Shown one piece after another: positions 1 through 7,354 of a DNA stretch of 9,191 bases. The notes beneath the pieces are model-generated. The model was not told where the DNA came from. It saw only the letters and a list, made by a program, of their open reading frames with translations, and ran no database searches. The position numbers and the translations under genes are program-made. This DNA is from an uncultured Desulfobacterales bacterium (GTDB lineage: Bacteria; Desulfobacterota; Desulfobacteria; Desulfobacterales; JAFDCJ01), in contig CALZJV010000021.1 in assembly GCA_945787595.1 (NCBI GenBank), positions 1 to 9,191 of the forward strand, written 5' to 3'. Position 1 is the first letter of the stretch. Each line of letters begins with the position of its first letter.

Positions 1-28
1 ACTTAATGAGATGCAATTTTATTTCTCT

Positions 29-109
29 GACAGGATTAACAGGATGGACAGGATATAGCTTAGAGCTAAACTAAACCAAAACAATCCAGTAAATCCTGTT
101 AATCCTGTC
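29..109. repeat. Large nested inverted repeat built from 9-bp-periodic ACAGGAT units
   Basis: The left arm (29-54) holds three copies of ACAGGAT at 30, 39 and 48, spaced exactly 9 bases apart. The right arm (84-109) holds the reverse-complement unit at 84 (one mismatch, ATCCAGT), 93 and 102, with the same period. The outer 17 bases of the arms (29-45 and 93-109) are perfectly complementary, and the whole 26-base arms match at 23 positions. The 29-base loop contains a second small palindrome, TAGCT-TAG-AGCTA (56-68). As RNA or cruciform DNA this would form a long stem with a nested hairpin. I recall similar ATCCTGTTAATCCTGT-type repeats dispersed between genes in deltaproteobacterial genomes, which would make this a dispersed intergenic repeat. 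It has no T-tract, so it is not a standard terminator. Confidence 0.8.
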
Positions 110-142
110 TAAATAAATGAAGTTTCATACGAGATCTTTAGC

Positions 143-250
143 GATACTGTCGAAAAACCCAAAACTGATGATTTTGTGGCTTGTAAGTACTTGATTTTAT
201 TATAAGCGAAATTGAAAAAAATGCTAAAATAGTATTTTTTCGACAGTCTC
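143..250. repeat. Spaced inverted repeat flanking an AT-rich core (MITE-like element or operator pair)
   Basis: ACTGTCGAAAAA at 146-157 is perfectly complementary to TTTTTCGACAGT at 236-247. After one mismatched pair, the outer two bases (GA at 143-144, TC at 249-250) also pair. The arms are 78 bases apart and enclose AT-rich, non-coding DNA, ending 18 bases before the first gene. The size (about 108 bp) and terminal inverted repeats resemble a miniature non-autonomous element. Two half-sites for a regulator is the alternative. No clear target-site duplication was seen, and its identity is unknown. Confidence 0.55.
222..230 (+). promoter_or_regulatory. Possible extended -10 promoter element
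   Basis: TGCTAAAAT fits an extended -10 (TGn followed by TAAAAT at 225-230). A good -35 hexamer at the proper distance is missing: TTGAAA at 212-217 is too close and TTGATT at 191-196 is too far. A start near 237 would fall in the right arm of the spaced inverted repeat. This is the best promoter candidate ahead of the first gene, but weak. Confidence 0.25.
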
Positions 251-268
251 AGCAATAGGGATAAACAA

Positions 269-2044
269 ATGAATCCGGAACCCCCGCAGAATACGGAGAC
301 CATTTCCATGCGATGGGGAAGTGATGCCATTGCCGAAATGTTGCGACGCCTCGACCTGAATTTCATTGCCCTTAACCCCGGAGTCAGTTTCAGCGGTCTT
401 CACGACAGCCTGGTCAACTATTTGGGAAACAGGGATCCTCAAATTCTACTCACCTTACATGAAGAAAGCGCCGTGGCGATCGCCCACGGATATGCCAAGA
501 TCACTGGGAAACCCATGGGTGTTGTCTTGCACAGCAACGTGGGGCTCATGAACGCCACCATCACCATTTTCAATGCCTGGTGCGATCGGGTGCCGATCAT
601 TATTCTCGGCGGCAGCGGGCCGCTGGATGCCGCCAAACGTCGCCCCTGGATCGATTGGATTCACACTGCACAAGATCAGGGGGCTCTGGTCAGAGATTAT
701 ACCAAATGGGATGACCAGCCTGCGTCCGTGACGGCTGCTTTAGAGTCCCTGCTGCGTGCCTATCAACTGAGTTGCACGGCTCCCTATGGTCCCGTATATG
801 TCTGCCTTGATACCGATCTTCAGAAGCACCAACTGGAGGAAAATCTTTCAATCCCTGATCCTGCCCGCTTCAAACCGGCACAGCCGCAGGAGGCCCCGCG
901 TGATGTCATACGGCAAGCTGCGAAAATTCTTTCAGGTGCCCGACGCCCGCTAATACTTGCCGGGCGTGTTTCCCGCAGTCAGGAGCATTGGAAGCTGCGC
1001 ATCAAATTGGCAGAAGCTTTGGGAGCCAAGGTGGTAACCGATATGAAAGTCGGTGCTGCTTTTCCCACCGGACATCCACTGCATGCGGCGGGACCCTCCA
1101 TGATTTTGTCGGCAAAAGCCGCAAATTTAATCCGTCAGGCAGATGCAATACTCAGTCTCGATTGGCTCGATCTCGGCGGTACCATAAACCAGGTATGGAA
1201 AACGACTAATTTCAAAGCGAAGGTCATTCATTGTTCCGTCGATGCTTATATCCACCGGGGATGGAGTAAAGATTACCAGGGATTGCCGCCTGTGGATTTG
1301 CCGATTCTGGCCCAGCCCGACGCCATTTTGCCACGTCTGCTGGCCGCCTTGGCAGAGTCGGGTAGTCTAGAGCGAACAATGGCCAATGGAGATGATGATG
1401 CGGGCCGAACCGAAACCTCCACCATCTGCTCGGAGACAGGCTCTAAAAATAAATCCAGCGCGATCGATTTTTTCGATATAGCACTGGCGCTTAAAGCAGC
1501 GCTGGATGATAGAAAAATCTGTCTTGCTCGGCTGCCTATCGAGTGGCCGGAGGAGGCCTGTGATTTCAGGGACCCACTGGATTACCTCGGCAGCGACGGC
1601 GGGGGCGCGGTGGGGGCCGGCCCCGGTATGGCGGTCGGTGCGGCCCTGGCGCTGCGCGGTTCGGACCGTCTGCCGGTTGCTATTTTAGGAGACGGCGATT
1701 ACCTGATGGGGGTCAGCGCCCTCTGGACCGCCGCACATTATGACATCCCCTTGTTGATCATCGTTGCAAATAATCGTGTCTATGGGAATTGCGTTCGCCA
1801 TCAGGAACGAACCGCGAACATGCGCAGCCGTCCGCTGGATAATAAATGGGTCGGCCTGCGCATAGATAACCCACCGGTAGACCTGGCGGGAATGGCCCGT
1901 GCCCAGGGGGTGGACGGGGAAGGCCCTATTGATGACTATGATAGTCTGATCGGCGCTTTCACACGTGCCGTTGAGGCGATCGACAAGGGACGCTGTTATT
2001 TGGTTGATGTATTGATGGTGTCCGGTGAAAATCATATTGAGTGA
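269..2044 (+). CDS. Thiamine-diphosphate-dependent enzyme, acetolactate synthase/benzoylformate decarboxylase superfamily
   Basis: This 591-residue protein has the three-domain layout of the family: an N-terminal pyrimidine-binding domain (about 12-185), a central domain (about 210-345) and a C-terminal diphosphate-binding domain (about 430-580). The ThDP/Mg2+ motif is complete: GDG at 474-476, 24 residues, then NN at 501-502. The cofactor-activating glutamate is probably E65 in the HEES segment (64-67). Such enzymes cleave or join carbon bonds next to a keto group, typically decarboxylating a 2-oxo acid in the cytoplasm. It looks closest to the uncharacterised acetolactate-synthase-like proteins often found near TTT transporters. 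No acetolactate synthase small subunit is nearby, so valine/isoleucine synthesis is unlikely. The start has a modest TAGGG at 256-260. M14 (308) is an alternative, because family-like sequence begins there. The linker at about 365-400 is polar and low in conservation. The superfamily call is firm; the reaction is unknown. Confidence 0.88.
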   Translation: MNPEPPQNTETISMRWGSDAIAEMLRRLDLNFIALNPGVSFSGLHDSLVNYLGNRDPQILLTLHEESAVAIAHGYAKITGKPMGVVLHSNVGLMNATITIFNAWCDRVPIIILGGSGPLDAAKRRPWIDWIHTAQDQGALVRDYTKWDDQPASVTAALESLLRAYQLSCTAPYGPVYVCLDTDLQKHQLEENLSIPDPARFKPAQPQEAPRDVIRQAAKILSGARRPLILAGRVSRSQEHWKLRIKLAEALGAKVVTDMKVGAAFPTGHPLHAAGPSMILSAKAANLIRQADAILSLDWLDLGGTINQVWKTTNFKAKVIHCSVDAYIHRGWSKDYQGLPPVDLPILAQPDAILPRLLAALAESGSLERTMANGDDDAGRTETSTICSETGSKNKSSAIDFFDIALALKAALDDRKICLARLPIEWPEEACDFRDPLDYLGSDGGGAVGAGPGMAVGAALALRGSDRLPVAILGDGDYLMGVSALWTAAHYDIPLLIIVANNRVYGNCVRHQERTANMRSRPLDNKWVGLRIDNPPVDLAGMARAQGVDGEGPIDDYDSLIGAFTRAVEAIDKGRCYLVDVLMVSGENHIE

Positions 2045-2049
2045 TCATC

Positions 2050-2066
2050 CCCGCAGGGTTTGCGGG
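2050..2066 (+). other. Small stem-loop between the ThDP gene and the binding-protein gene
   Basis: CCCGCA (2050-2055) pairs perfectly with TGCGGG (2061-2066) around a 5-base loop, just after the stop codon at 2042-2044. The stem is followed by AAAATATC rather than a T-tract, so it should not terminate transcription. A stem here could protect or process the mRNA of the abundant binding protein, but it may also be chance. Confidence 0.4.
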
Positions 2067-2101
2067 AAAATATCAAATCCACCAGACAAAAGGAGGGTAA
2101 A

Positions 2102-3106
2102 ATGATGAAGCAAAGAAAGTCGGCAATATATGAAAAATGGGTTGCGACAACACTCATCGCCGTTGTTGGGCTGTTTTTTGGTTTTTGCCAGGCGGTGACG
2201 GCCGCGGACAAATACCCCAGTAGGGCGGTAACCATTATCAACCCGCTGAGGCCGGGTGGGGGAACAGACATCGAACTGAGGAATCTGGCCCCGTTTGTGC
2301 AAAAATATCTCGAGGAAGCGGTGGTTGTCAAGTCCATGCCTGGAGGCGGGACGACCATTGGCGTCACGGCTGCAGAAGACGCCAAATCGGACGGATATAC
2401 CCTCATTTGCGTACCTTTGCAGCATGCCATCCTCGCCCAGAATTTCCACGACAGCGGCACTCATCTGGAAAATTTTGAGCCCATCTACGGCTGGTTTGAA
2501 GGACCCATGTCCATCGAAGTGAAAGCCGATTCTCCTTACAAAACCTTAGATGACTTAATAGCAGCCAGCAAACAAAAAAAACTTAAGGCAGCCCTGGCCG
2601 GGATTGGATCCATCGATCATCTCCATACCCTGCTTTTGGAACAAAAACTGGGGATCAAGGCCGTAACCATTCCCTATGGTGGCGGAGGACCGGCATCGAA
2701 GGCAGCTATGGGCGGTGAAGTGGATTTCCTTGTAGGCTTGAGTACGACCGCCGTTCGTTTTGTGAAAAACGGAAAATTGCGAGTACTTGCAATCCTGGGA
2801 CCCGAGCGCTTGGAGGCCCTTGCGGATGTTCCTACCATTTACGAATTGGGATATAAAGATTATCCCAATATTTCTTTTATTCGCGGCGTGTTGTCACCCC
2901 CCGACACGCCTGCGGATGTTGTCGAAACCCTCGAAAGTGCGTTCAAAAAGGCCGTCGATGATCCAGGCTTCAGAGAGGTCATGCAAAAACAGGGACGGCC
3001 GGTTAAGCCATTCAGCAGCCAGGGCATGAAAGAAGCATCCGAGGAGACCTTCAAGCTCTCGGAAAAGTACACGCCTTTCATGAAAGAAGCGGCAAAGAAA
3101 AAATAA
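2102..3106 (+). CDS. tctC: TTT transporter substrate-binding protein (TctC family)
   Basis: This is the periplasmic receptor of a tripartite tricarboxylate-type transporter, which captures an organic anion and delivers it to the membrane subunits. From the chosen ATG it has 334 residues, normal for the family. It begins with a Sec signal peptide: basic N-terminus, hydrophobic core at about 14-28, and likely cleavage around residues 34-35 (VTAA before DKYP). Family signatures are visible: the PLRPGGGTDI loop (about 48-57), MPGGGTTIG (about 79-87) followed by a DGYTL segment, and the central PYGGGGPA stretch. These loops bind the carboxylate in characterised homologues. An in-frame TTG at 2060 would add 14 residues, but 2102 is preferred because AGGAGG lies at 2091-2096 and the signal peptide fits. 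C29 is not in a proper lipobox. The ligand cannot be told from sequence; relatives bind citrate, aromatic acids and other carboxylates. Confidence 0.92.
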   Translation: MMKQRKSAIYEKWVATTLIAVVGLFFGFCQAVTAADKYPSRAVTIINPLRPGGGTDIELRNLAPFVQKYLEEAVVVKSMPGGGTTIGVTAAEDAKSDGYTLICVPLQHAILAQNFHDSGTHLENFEPIYGWFEGPMSIEVKADSPYKTLDDLIAASKQKKLKAALAGIGSIDHLHTLLLEQKLGIKAVTIPYGGGGPASKAAMGGEVDFLVGLSTTAVRFVKNGKLRVLAILGPERLEALADVPTIYELGYKDYPNISFIRGVLSPPDTPADVVETLESAFKKAVDDPGFREVMQKQGRPVKPFSSQGMKEASEETFKLSEKYTPFMKEAAKKK

Positions 3107-3124
3107 AACATGTATCCGGTGTTG

Positions 3125-3179
3125 AGGAGGGGGATATGGAATTACCCCTCCTCGCCACAGCATTGATTGATTCAGGAGG
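3125..3179 (+). promoter_or_regulatory. Two tandem Shine-Dalgarno sites offering two starts for tctB
   Basis: AGGAGG at 3125-3130 lies 5 bases before ATG 3136, and AGGAGG at 3174-3179 lies 7 bases before the in-frame ATG 3187. Both are strong. The downstream one better fits the family's N-terminus, since the first 17 residues from 3136 look unlike a TctB start. Confidence 0.6.
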
Positions 3180-3186
3180 TATTGGG

Positions 3187-3666
3187 ATGGTTCGGTATCT
3201 TCATCAAAAGAACTTTTTTTGCGCCTCTTTTCTGACAGACCTGGGTTTACTGCTGCTGAGCATTTTTCTTTTTATTCTGGCGGCCGACTATCCGGACATG
3301 GCCAGGACCTTTCCACGCCTGGCATTGTTGATGATAATGGTCTTTGTCATTCTGGATATGTTCAACAGCGTGCGGCAGGAGACGGGAAAAAGTAAGGATC
3401 CGCAGGGCGTTCGTTCAAAACAACAATTCAAGGTCATCTACATGGTTGCCCTTATGTTTATCTTTTTTCTATTTATGTTTTTGTTCGGACTTGCACTGGG
3501 TACACTTTTCTTTCTTCTTCTTTCCGGCTGGACCTTGGGCTACCGGAAATTAAAACCGCTTATCTTTTCAGCGGTTGTTATCTCTGGTTTTGTTTACATC
3601 ATTTTTCGTGTCATCATGAATTCCTTTTTACCGGAAGGGCTTATTTTTAACGTCATAGGAGGATAA
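3187..3666 (+). CDS. tctB: TTT transporter small membrane subunit (TctB family)
   Basis: This small, very hydrophobic protein (159 residues from ATG 3187, or 176 from ATG 3136) is the poorly conserved small membrane component that works with TctA. Four membrane segments can be picked out: one near the N-terminus (LGLLLLSIFLFILA), one around the LALLMIMVFVIL stretch, and two in the C-terminal half (VALMFIFFLFMFLFGLAL and the FSAVVISGFVYIIF region). A charged loop rich in K, R and Q separates the first and second pairs. TctB sequences diverge widely, so the call rests on size, topology and its position between the tctC and tctA genes. The gene ends in GGA GGA TAA, and these bases also form the ribosome-binding site of the next gene, which suggests translational coupling. 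Confidence 0.85.
   Translation: MVRYLHQKNFFCASFLTDLGLLLLSIFLFILAADYPDMARTFPRLALLMIMVFVILDMFNSVRQETGKSKDPQGVRSKQQFKVIYMVALMFIFFLFMFLFGLALGTLFFLLLSGWTLGYRKLKPLIFSAVVISGFVYIIFRVIMNSFLPEGLIFNVIGG
3657..3662 (+). promoter_or_regulatory. Ribosome-binding site for tctA inside the end of tctB
   Basis: AGGAGG overlaps the last two tctB codons and lies 8 bases before the GTG at 3671. It supports that GTG as the real start and couples translation of the two membrane subunits. Confidence 0.75.
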
Positions 3667-3670
3667 CGGC

Positions 3671-5197
3671 GTGTATTCCCTTGAGGCATGGATCTCGGCT
3701 GCCGGAATAGTTTTTCAATGGCAGAACATGGCGATGGTTTTTGGGGTTTCTCTGATTGGATTGACGATCGGATTTCTCCCGGGAATCGGCCCCTTGACGG
3801 CATTGCCCCTCTTTCTGCCGATTACCTATGGCATGCTACCCGGACCGGCCCTGATCCTTCTGGCCGTTCTTTACATGAGTACAACTTATGGCGGATCGTT
3901 ATCAGCCATCTTATTGAACACGCCGGGCACGGCCGCTTCGGCGGCGACATGCCTCGATGGATATCCCATGGCCAAACAGGGCAAGGGAGGGGTGGCGATC
4001 GGTATTTCTATGATGAGTTCGTTCGTCGGCGGGTTCATCGGTCTGGCCGGTTTGATTTTCCTTTCTCCCATGATTGCCAATTTCGCCCTGAAATTTCAGC
4101 CGGCTGAGTATTTTATGCTGGCCGTCCTCGGACTGGTTTTGATAGCGTCCTCAGCAAAGGGATCGATTTTAAAAGGATTTATTGCCGGTGGATTTGGATT
4201 TGTTGTCAGCTCCATCGGGATGGATTTGATGACCGGCTACTCCCGTTTCACCTTCGGCAGTACCTATTTGAAAGGTGGTATTCCTCTAGTACCTATGATC
4301 ATCGGCTTGTTCGCCTTTTCCGAGGTTTTGTCTCTTATTGAAAGCGGCGATCACACAATTTCTGAAAAAGGAGAGTTGTCGGGTAAGATAATTGATGGCT
4401 TGAAGACCCCCTTCCGGTATCTGAAAACAGTTGTCCGATCCTCTCTCATTGGTTTGGGGATCGGCACGATTCCGGGTGAAGGGGCAGCGGTGGCAAATTT
4501 TACGGCCTACCTGGCAGAGGCGCGTGCCTCCAAACATCCTGAAGATTTCGGAACCGGAATTCCCGAGGGCGTCATTGCCCCGGAGGCGTCCAACAATGCC
4601 TGTGTGGCCGGCGCCCTGATCCCCACATTGACACTGGGGATCCCCGGGGGAGGTGTTGCAGCCGTTTTCATGGGCGGGATCATGATACACGGGCTTAACC
4701 CGGGTTTTGAACTGTTTACCAGGCACCAGGGTGTCCTGACAACCCTTTTTGTCGGGTTGCTGATTGCGAATTTCCTGCTTCTCATATGCGGATCTATTCT
4801 CAGTCAGTTTGCCGCAAAGGTAACCGTGATTCCCATAAATATTCTGGCCCCGACAATCGTCGCCTTGGGCGTGATTTCCACCTATATCATGCGCAGCCAG
4901 ATTCTGGATGTGGTTGCGGCAATCACTGCCGGTGTTGTGGGATATTTCATGAAAAAGTACGGGTACAGCACCATTCCGTTTCTGGTTGCATTTATTCTGT
5001 CGCCAATCGCAGAAAAGAGTTTTTATCAGGCCCTGCTTCTTGCCGACGGGTCCTATTTGACGTTTGCCCTGCGTCCCATATCCGGCTTTTTGCTGTTAGT
5101 AACCATACTGGCTCTGGTTTTACCCCCGATATTAAAAAAAAGTCGAAACCCGAACCGGCATGGGGTGATTGAAGAAAATGAGTCACCGACGCATTGA
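3671..5197 (+). CDS. tctA: TTT transporter large membrane subunit (TctA family)
   Basis: This 508-residue integral inner-membrane protein is the permease that moves the substrate, using an ion gradient in characterised members. Both halves carry the internally repeated signatures of the family. The first half has GFLPGIGP (34-41) and NTPGT (83-87), followed by the LDGYPMAKQGKGG segment. The second half has GTIPGEGAA (265-273), the APEASNNA segment, and LGIPGGG (322-328). About ten to twelve hydrophobic segments are present, and the length is standard. The C-terminus is a short basic and polar tail. It starts with GTG, supported by the Shine-Dalgarno site at 3657-3662. With the two preceding genes it completes a C-B-A transporter operon with nothing missing. 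Confidence 0.95.
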   Translation: MYSLEAWISAAGIVFQWQNMAMVFGVSLIGLTIGFLPGIGPLTALPLFLPITYGMLPGPALILLAVLYMSTTYGGSLSAILLNTPGTAASAATCLDGYPMAKQGKGGVAIGISMMSSFVGGFIGLAGLIFLSPMIANFALKFQPAEYFMLAVLGLVLIASSAKGSILKGFIAGGFGFVVSSIGMDLMTGYSRFTFGSTYLKGGIPLVPMIIGLFAFSEVLSLIESGDHTISEKGELSGKIIDGLKTPFRYLKTVVRSSLIGLGIGTIPGEGAAVANFTAYLAEARASKHPEDFGTGIPEGVIAPEASNNACVAGALIPTLTLGIPGGGVAAVFMGGIMIHGLNPGFELFTRHQGVLTTLFVGLLIANFLLLICGSILSQFAAKVTVIPINILAPTIVALGVISTYIMRSQILDVVAAITAGVVGYFMKKYGYSTIPFLVAFILSPIAEKSFYQALLLADGSYLTFALRPISGFLLLVTILALVLPPILKKSRNPNRHGVIEENESPTH

Positions 5198-5274
5198 TTG
5201 TATGAGCCCCATAATCCCATTAAGCGACCGGCGAAGTATCGCTGATGAAATCGTTGAAGGAGACGTTGCCTGCC

Positions 5275-7083
5275 ATGAAACATCAATTGCTAAAAATCAA
5301 TATGTCCGACCGGTCCTTTGAAATTGAAGATATTCCAAAGGAGATTATCAGGAAGTATATCGGCGGAAGGGGCTTGGGTGCTTACCTGTTATATCAGTCC
5401 GTACCGCCGAAAGCAGATCCTCTGGGTGAGGAAAATCATCTCATTTATACCGCCGGCCCGGCCAGTGGTTCCGGACTGTTTTATTCCTCCAAGGCCAACC
5501 TCAATACAAAGTCGCCCTTGACCGGAATATATCTCTACTCCATTTCAAGCGGCGTTTTGGCCCAGCAGATGCGAAAAGCAGGTTTCTGGGCCGTTGATGT
5601 CAGCGGTATTGCCGATTCTCCGGTTTATCTCGTGATCGAAAACAGGAAGGTTCTGTTCAAAGATGCCACCGCCTTATGGGGAATGGAGACAGCTGCGGCC
5701 CAGGAGTACATGCTGAAAGATCTTTCCCTGAAAAACGCAGCAACCGTCGGCATCGGTCCGGCCGGTGAGCATCTGAACCGCTATGCAGCAGCTTTTTCAG
5801 ATGGCGCTCTCTATCGTTGCTTTGGCCGAGGCGGCGGCGGCGCTGTCATGGGCTCAAAGAATCTCAAAGGCATGGTGGTTGCCGGAGACGGAGGTGTGGA
5901 CATCGGCGACAAGCAGCAATTCGAAGCAGTGAAGAAAAATATCACCCAACTGCTCAAAACCGATTTTAAAGGGTGGGCGGACTGGTGGCGCCGGTATGAG
6001 ACGGCATCTGATCTGGAAACCATGAATGAACTGGGACTGCTGCCCACCCGCAACTGGCAGACGGGTCAATTTGAAGGTTGGCGCGGGATCGACAAGTCCA
6101 CCACGCCCATGGGATGGCCGGAGAAAGGAAGAGCCTGCGGACCCTATTGCCCGACGCCGGGGTGTCGGGAAGTTGAAGTCAAAGACGGTCCCTATCAAGG
6201 CGCACACAGCGATATCGAATGGGAAACCGTCTATGCCTTTGGTACGAGCTGTGGCGTTGATAAAATAGAGGCCGTCATTGCCGCCGGCCAGATATGTGAT
6301 GAATATGGTGTTGATACGATAACGGCCGGGATCACCATCGGGTTTGCCATGGAGTGTTTTGAAAAAGGACTGATCAATAAAGGCGACACAGACGGTATCG
6401 ATCTGCGTTTTGGTAATGATGCAGCCATGATCGACGTGTTGAAGAAAATGGTCAATCAGGCGGGATTCGGCCAACAGATAGCTAAAGGTAGCATGCGTCT
6501 ATCAAGAGAAATCAAGGGTTCGGAGGCATTTGCGATGCATGCCAAGGGGATGGAGTTTGGCGGATATGAATGTCGCGGCTCGAACGGACAGGCCCTTCAA
6601 TTTGCCATCGATACCCGCGGCGGCTGCCACCACGGTTATGGTTTGCCTGCCAGAATGGAAATGTTTGACAACACGCGACTGGATGTGGCAGGCAAGGGCG
6701 AATATGTAAAAAAGGCGGCCATATCCCGTATCGTGCGTGATTCCATGATCGTCTGCACTTTTACCCCCATATACGGGGAAAACCTCATCGCCGACACCCT
6801 GACGTCTCTGTTTGGGGAAACGTGGTTGGTGAAGGATCTCGAAGCGGTGGGAGCCAGGGTTATGTGTCAGGAGCGATTGTTTAACATACGTGAAGGACTG
6901 ACAGCCAGCGATGATACGCTGCCTGCACGGCTGCTGGAGGAGCCCAAACCGGACGGGCCGACCAAAGGTGAAGTCGTGCCGTTAGAAGAATTGAAGGCGG
7001 AGTACTACAAGGCGATGGGCTATGATGCATTGACCGGCAATCCGCCCGATTCTCTCCTGGCCAAACTGGGCATTGAAAAATGA
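5275..7083 (+). CDS. Aldehyde:ferredoxin oxidoreductase family protein (tungsten/molybdopterin enzyme)
   Basis: This 602-residue cytoplasmic enzyme belongs to the AOR family, which oxidises aldehydes to carboxylic acids and passes electrons to ferredoxin using a tungsten bis-pterin cofactor and one [4Fe-4S] cluster. Visible landmarks are GGRGLG (30-35), GRGGGGAVMGSKNLKG (184-199), pterin-binding DEYGVDT (342-348) and DSMIVC (489-494). Candidate cluster ligands are C288, C292, C297 and C494. From memory, Pyrococcus AOR uses C288, C291, C295 and C494, so the spacing here (CX3CX4C) is wider than the usual CX2CX3C. Start 5275 is chosen because the family normally begins just before the KINMSDR-type strand; AAGGAG at 5257-5262 is 12 bases upstream. 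ATG 5245 would add 10 residues without a good ribosome-binding site. No ferredoxin or cofactor-synthesis gene is adjacent. The aldehyde substrate is unknown. A product of the ThDP enzyme is possible. Confidence 0.92.
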   Translation: MKHQLLKINMSDRSFEIEDIPKEIIRKYIGGRGLGAYLLYQSVPPKADPLGEENHLIYTAGPASGSGLFYSSKANLNTKSPLTGIYLYSISSGVLAQQMRKAGFWAVDVSGIADSPVYLVIENRKVLFKDATALWGMETAAAQEYMLKDLSLKNAATVGIGPAGEHLNRYAAAFSDGALYRCFGRGGGGAVMGSKNLKGMVVAGDGGVDIGDKQQFEAVKKNITQLLKTDFKGWADWWRRYETASDLETMNELGLLPTRNWQTGQFEGWRGIDKSTTPMGWPEKGRACGPYCPTPGCREVEVKDGPYQGAHSDIEWETVYAFGTSCGVDKIEAVIAAGQICDEYGVDTITAGITIGFAMECFEKGLINKGDTDGIDLRFGNDAAMIDVLKKMVNQAGFGQQIAKGSMRLSREIKGSEAFAMHAKGMEFGGYECRGSNGQALQFAIDTRGGCHHGYGLPARMEMFDNTRLDVAGKGEYVKKAAISRIVRDSMIVCTFTPIYGENLIADTLTSLFGETWLVKDLEAVGARVMCQERLFNIREGLTASDDTLPARLLEEPKPDGPTKGEVVPLEELKAEYYKAMGYDALTGNPPDSLLAKLGIEK

Positions 7084-7130
7084 TCGGCAGTTTGTGACTA
7101 ATTATCGAAACAACTCAAGGAGGAGCGGCG

Positions 7131-7271
7131 CTGCGTCAGTACCAGGCCATGCTCATCGGCAAACCCCACTGGTATCAGGAGGAAGAGATAGAGAAAATTC
7201 GGCAACAGGAATATGGTAGCAAAGGCCTTATCAAAACCTGGGATTATTACAAGTGGCAACTGGCACAATAG
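7131..7271 (+). CDS. Unrecognised short reading frame (small protein or gene remnant)
   Basis: An open frame runs from 7098 to a TAG at 7269-7271. From the CTG at 7131 it gives 46 residues; from the first ATG at 7149 it gives 40. A strong AAGGAGGAG (7118-7125) sits ahead of the CTG, but the ATG has no good ribosome-binding site. The peptide is hydrophilic and aromatic-rich (three W, four Y from the ATG), with an acidic, probably helical centre (QEEEIEKIRQQ) and a WDYYKWQ end. Third codon positions favour G/C in the first half, as in the neighbouring genes. It could be a small accessory protein using a rare start, or the C-terminal remnant of a gene deleted from between its neighbours. It is not in frame with the preceding oxidoreductase, which looks complete. 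I do not recognise the family. Confidence 0.4.
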   Translation: MRQYQAMLIGKPHWYQEEEIEKIRQQEYGSKGLIKTWDYYKWQLAQ

Positions 7272-7354
7272 AAACCCAATTGTAAGGCTACTTTTTGCCC
7301 CATTTATTGAAGCACTACTGAAATGAAAACCACCCATGAGAAAGGATCTGAGCC

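Noticed and set aside
30..108. Short regularly spaced repeats as a possible CRISPR array
   Set aside because: The units are 7 bases with 2-base gaps and are arranged as an inverted repeat; there are no spacers of the usual length and no cas genes.
2174..2194. Lipoprotein signal at C29 of the binding protein
   Set aside because: The residues before the cysteine (FFGF) do not match a lipobox, and a normal cleavage site follows a few residues later.
2032..2464. Two overlapping antisense frames opposite the tctC start
   Set aside because: They overlap each other and the clear binding-protein gene, and have no supporting ribosome-binding site or family features.
5854..6474. Antisense open frame of 206 codons opposite the AOR gene
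   Set aside because: The + strand frame carries the AOR motifs and cysteines. The antisense frame is a by-product of codon bias.
7094..7240. GTG-initiated alternative frame through the 7084-7354 gap
   Set aside because: No ribosome-binding site precedes it, and its Arg/Gly/Ser-rich translation looks like an out-of-frame reading.
7261..7280. TGGCAC as a sigma-54 (-24) element ahead of the 7355 gene
   Set aside because: No TTGC-type -12 element lies at the required distance. A second TGGC at 177-180 fails for the same reason.
7272..7354. Possible terminator between the short frame and the decarboxylase-like gene
   Set aside because: The T-run near 7291 is not preceded by a convincing GC-rich stem.
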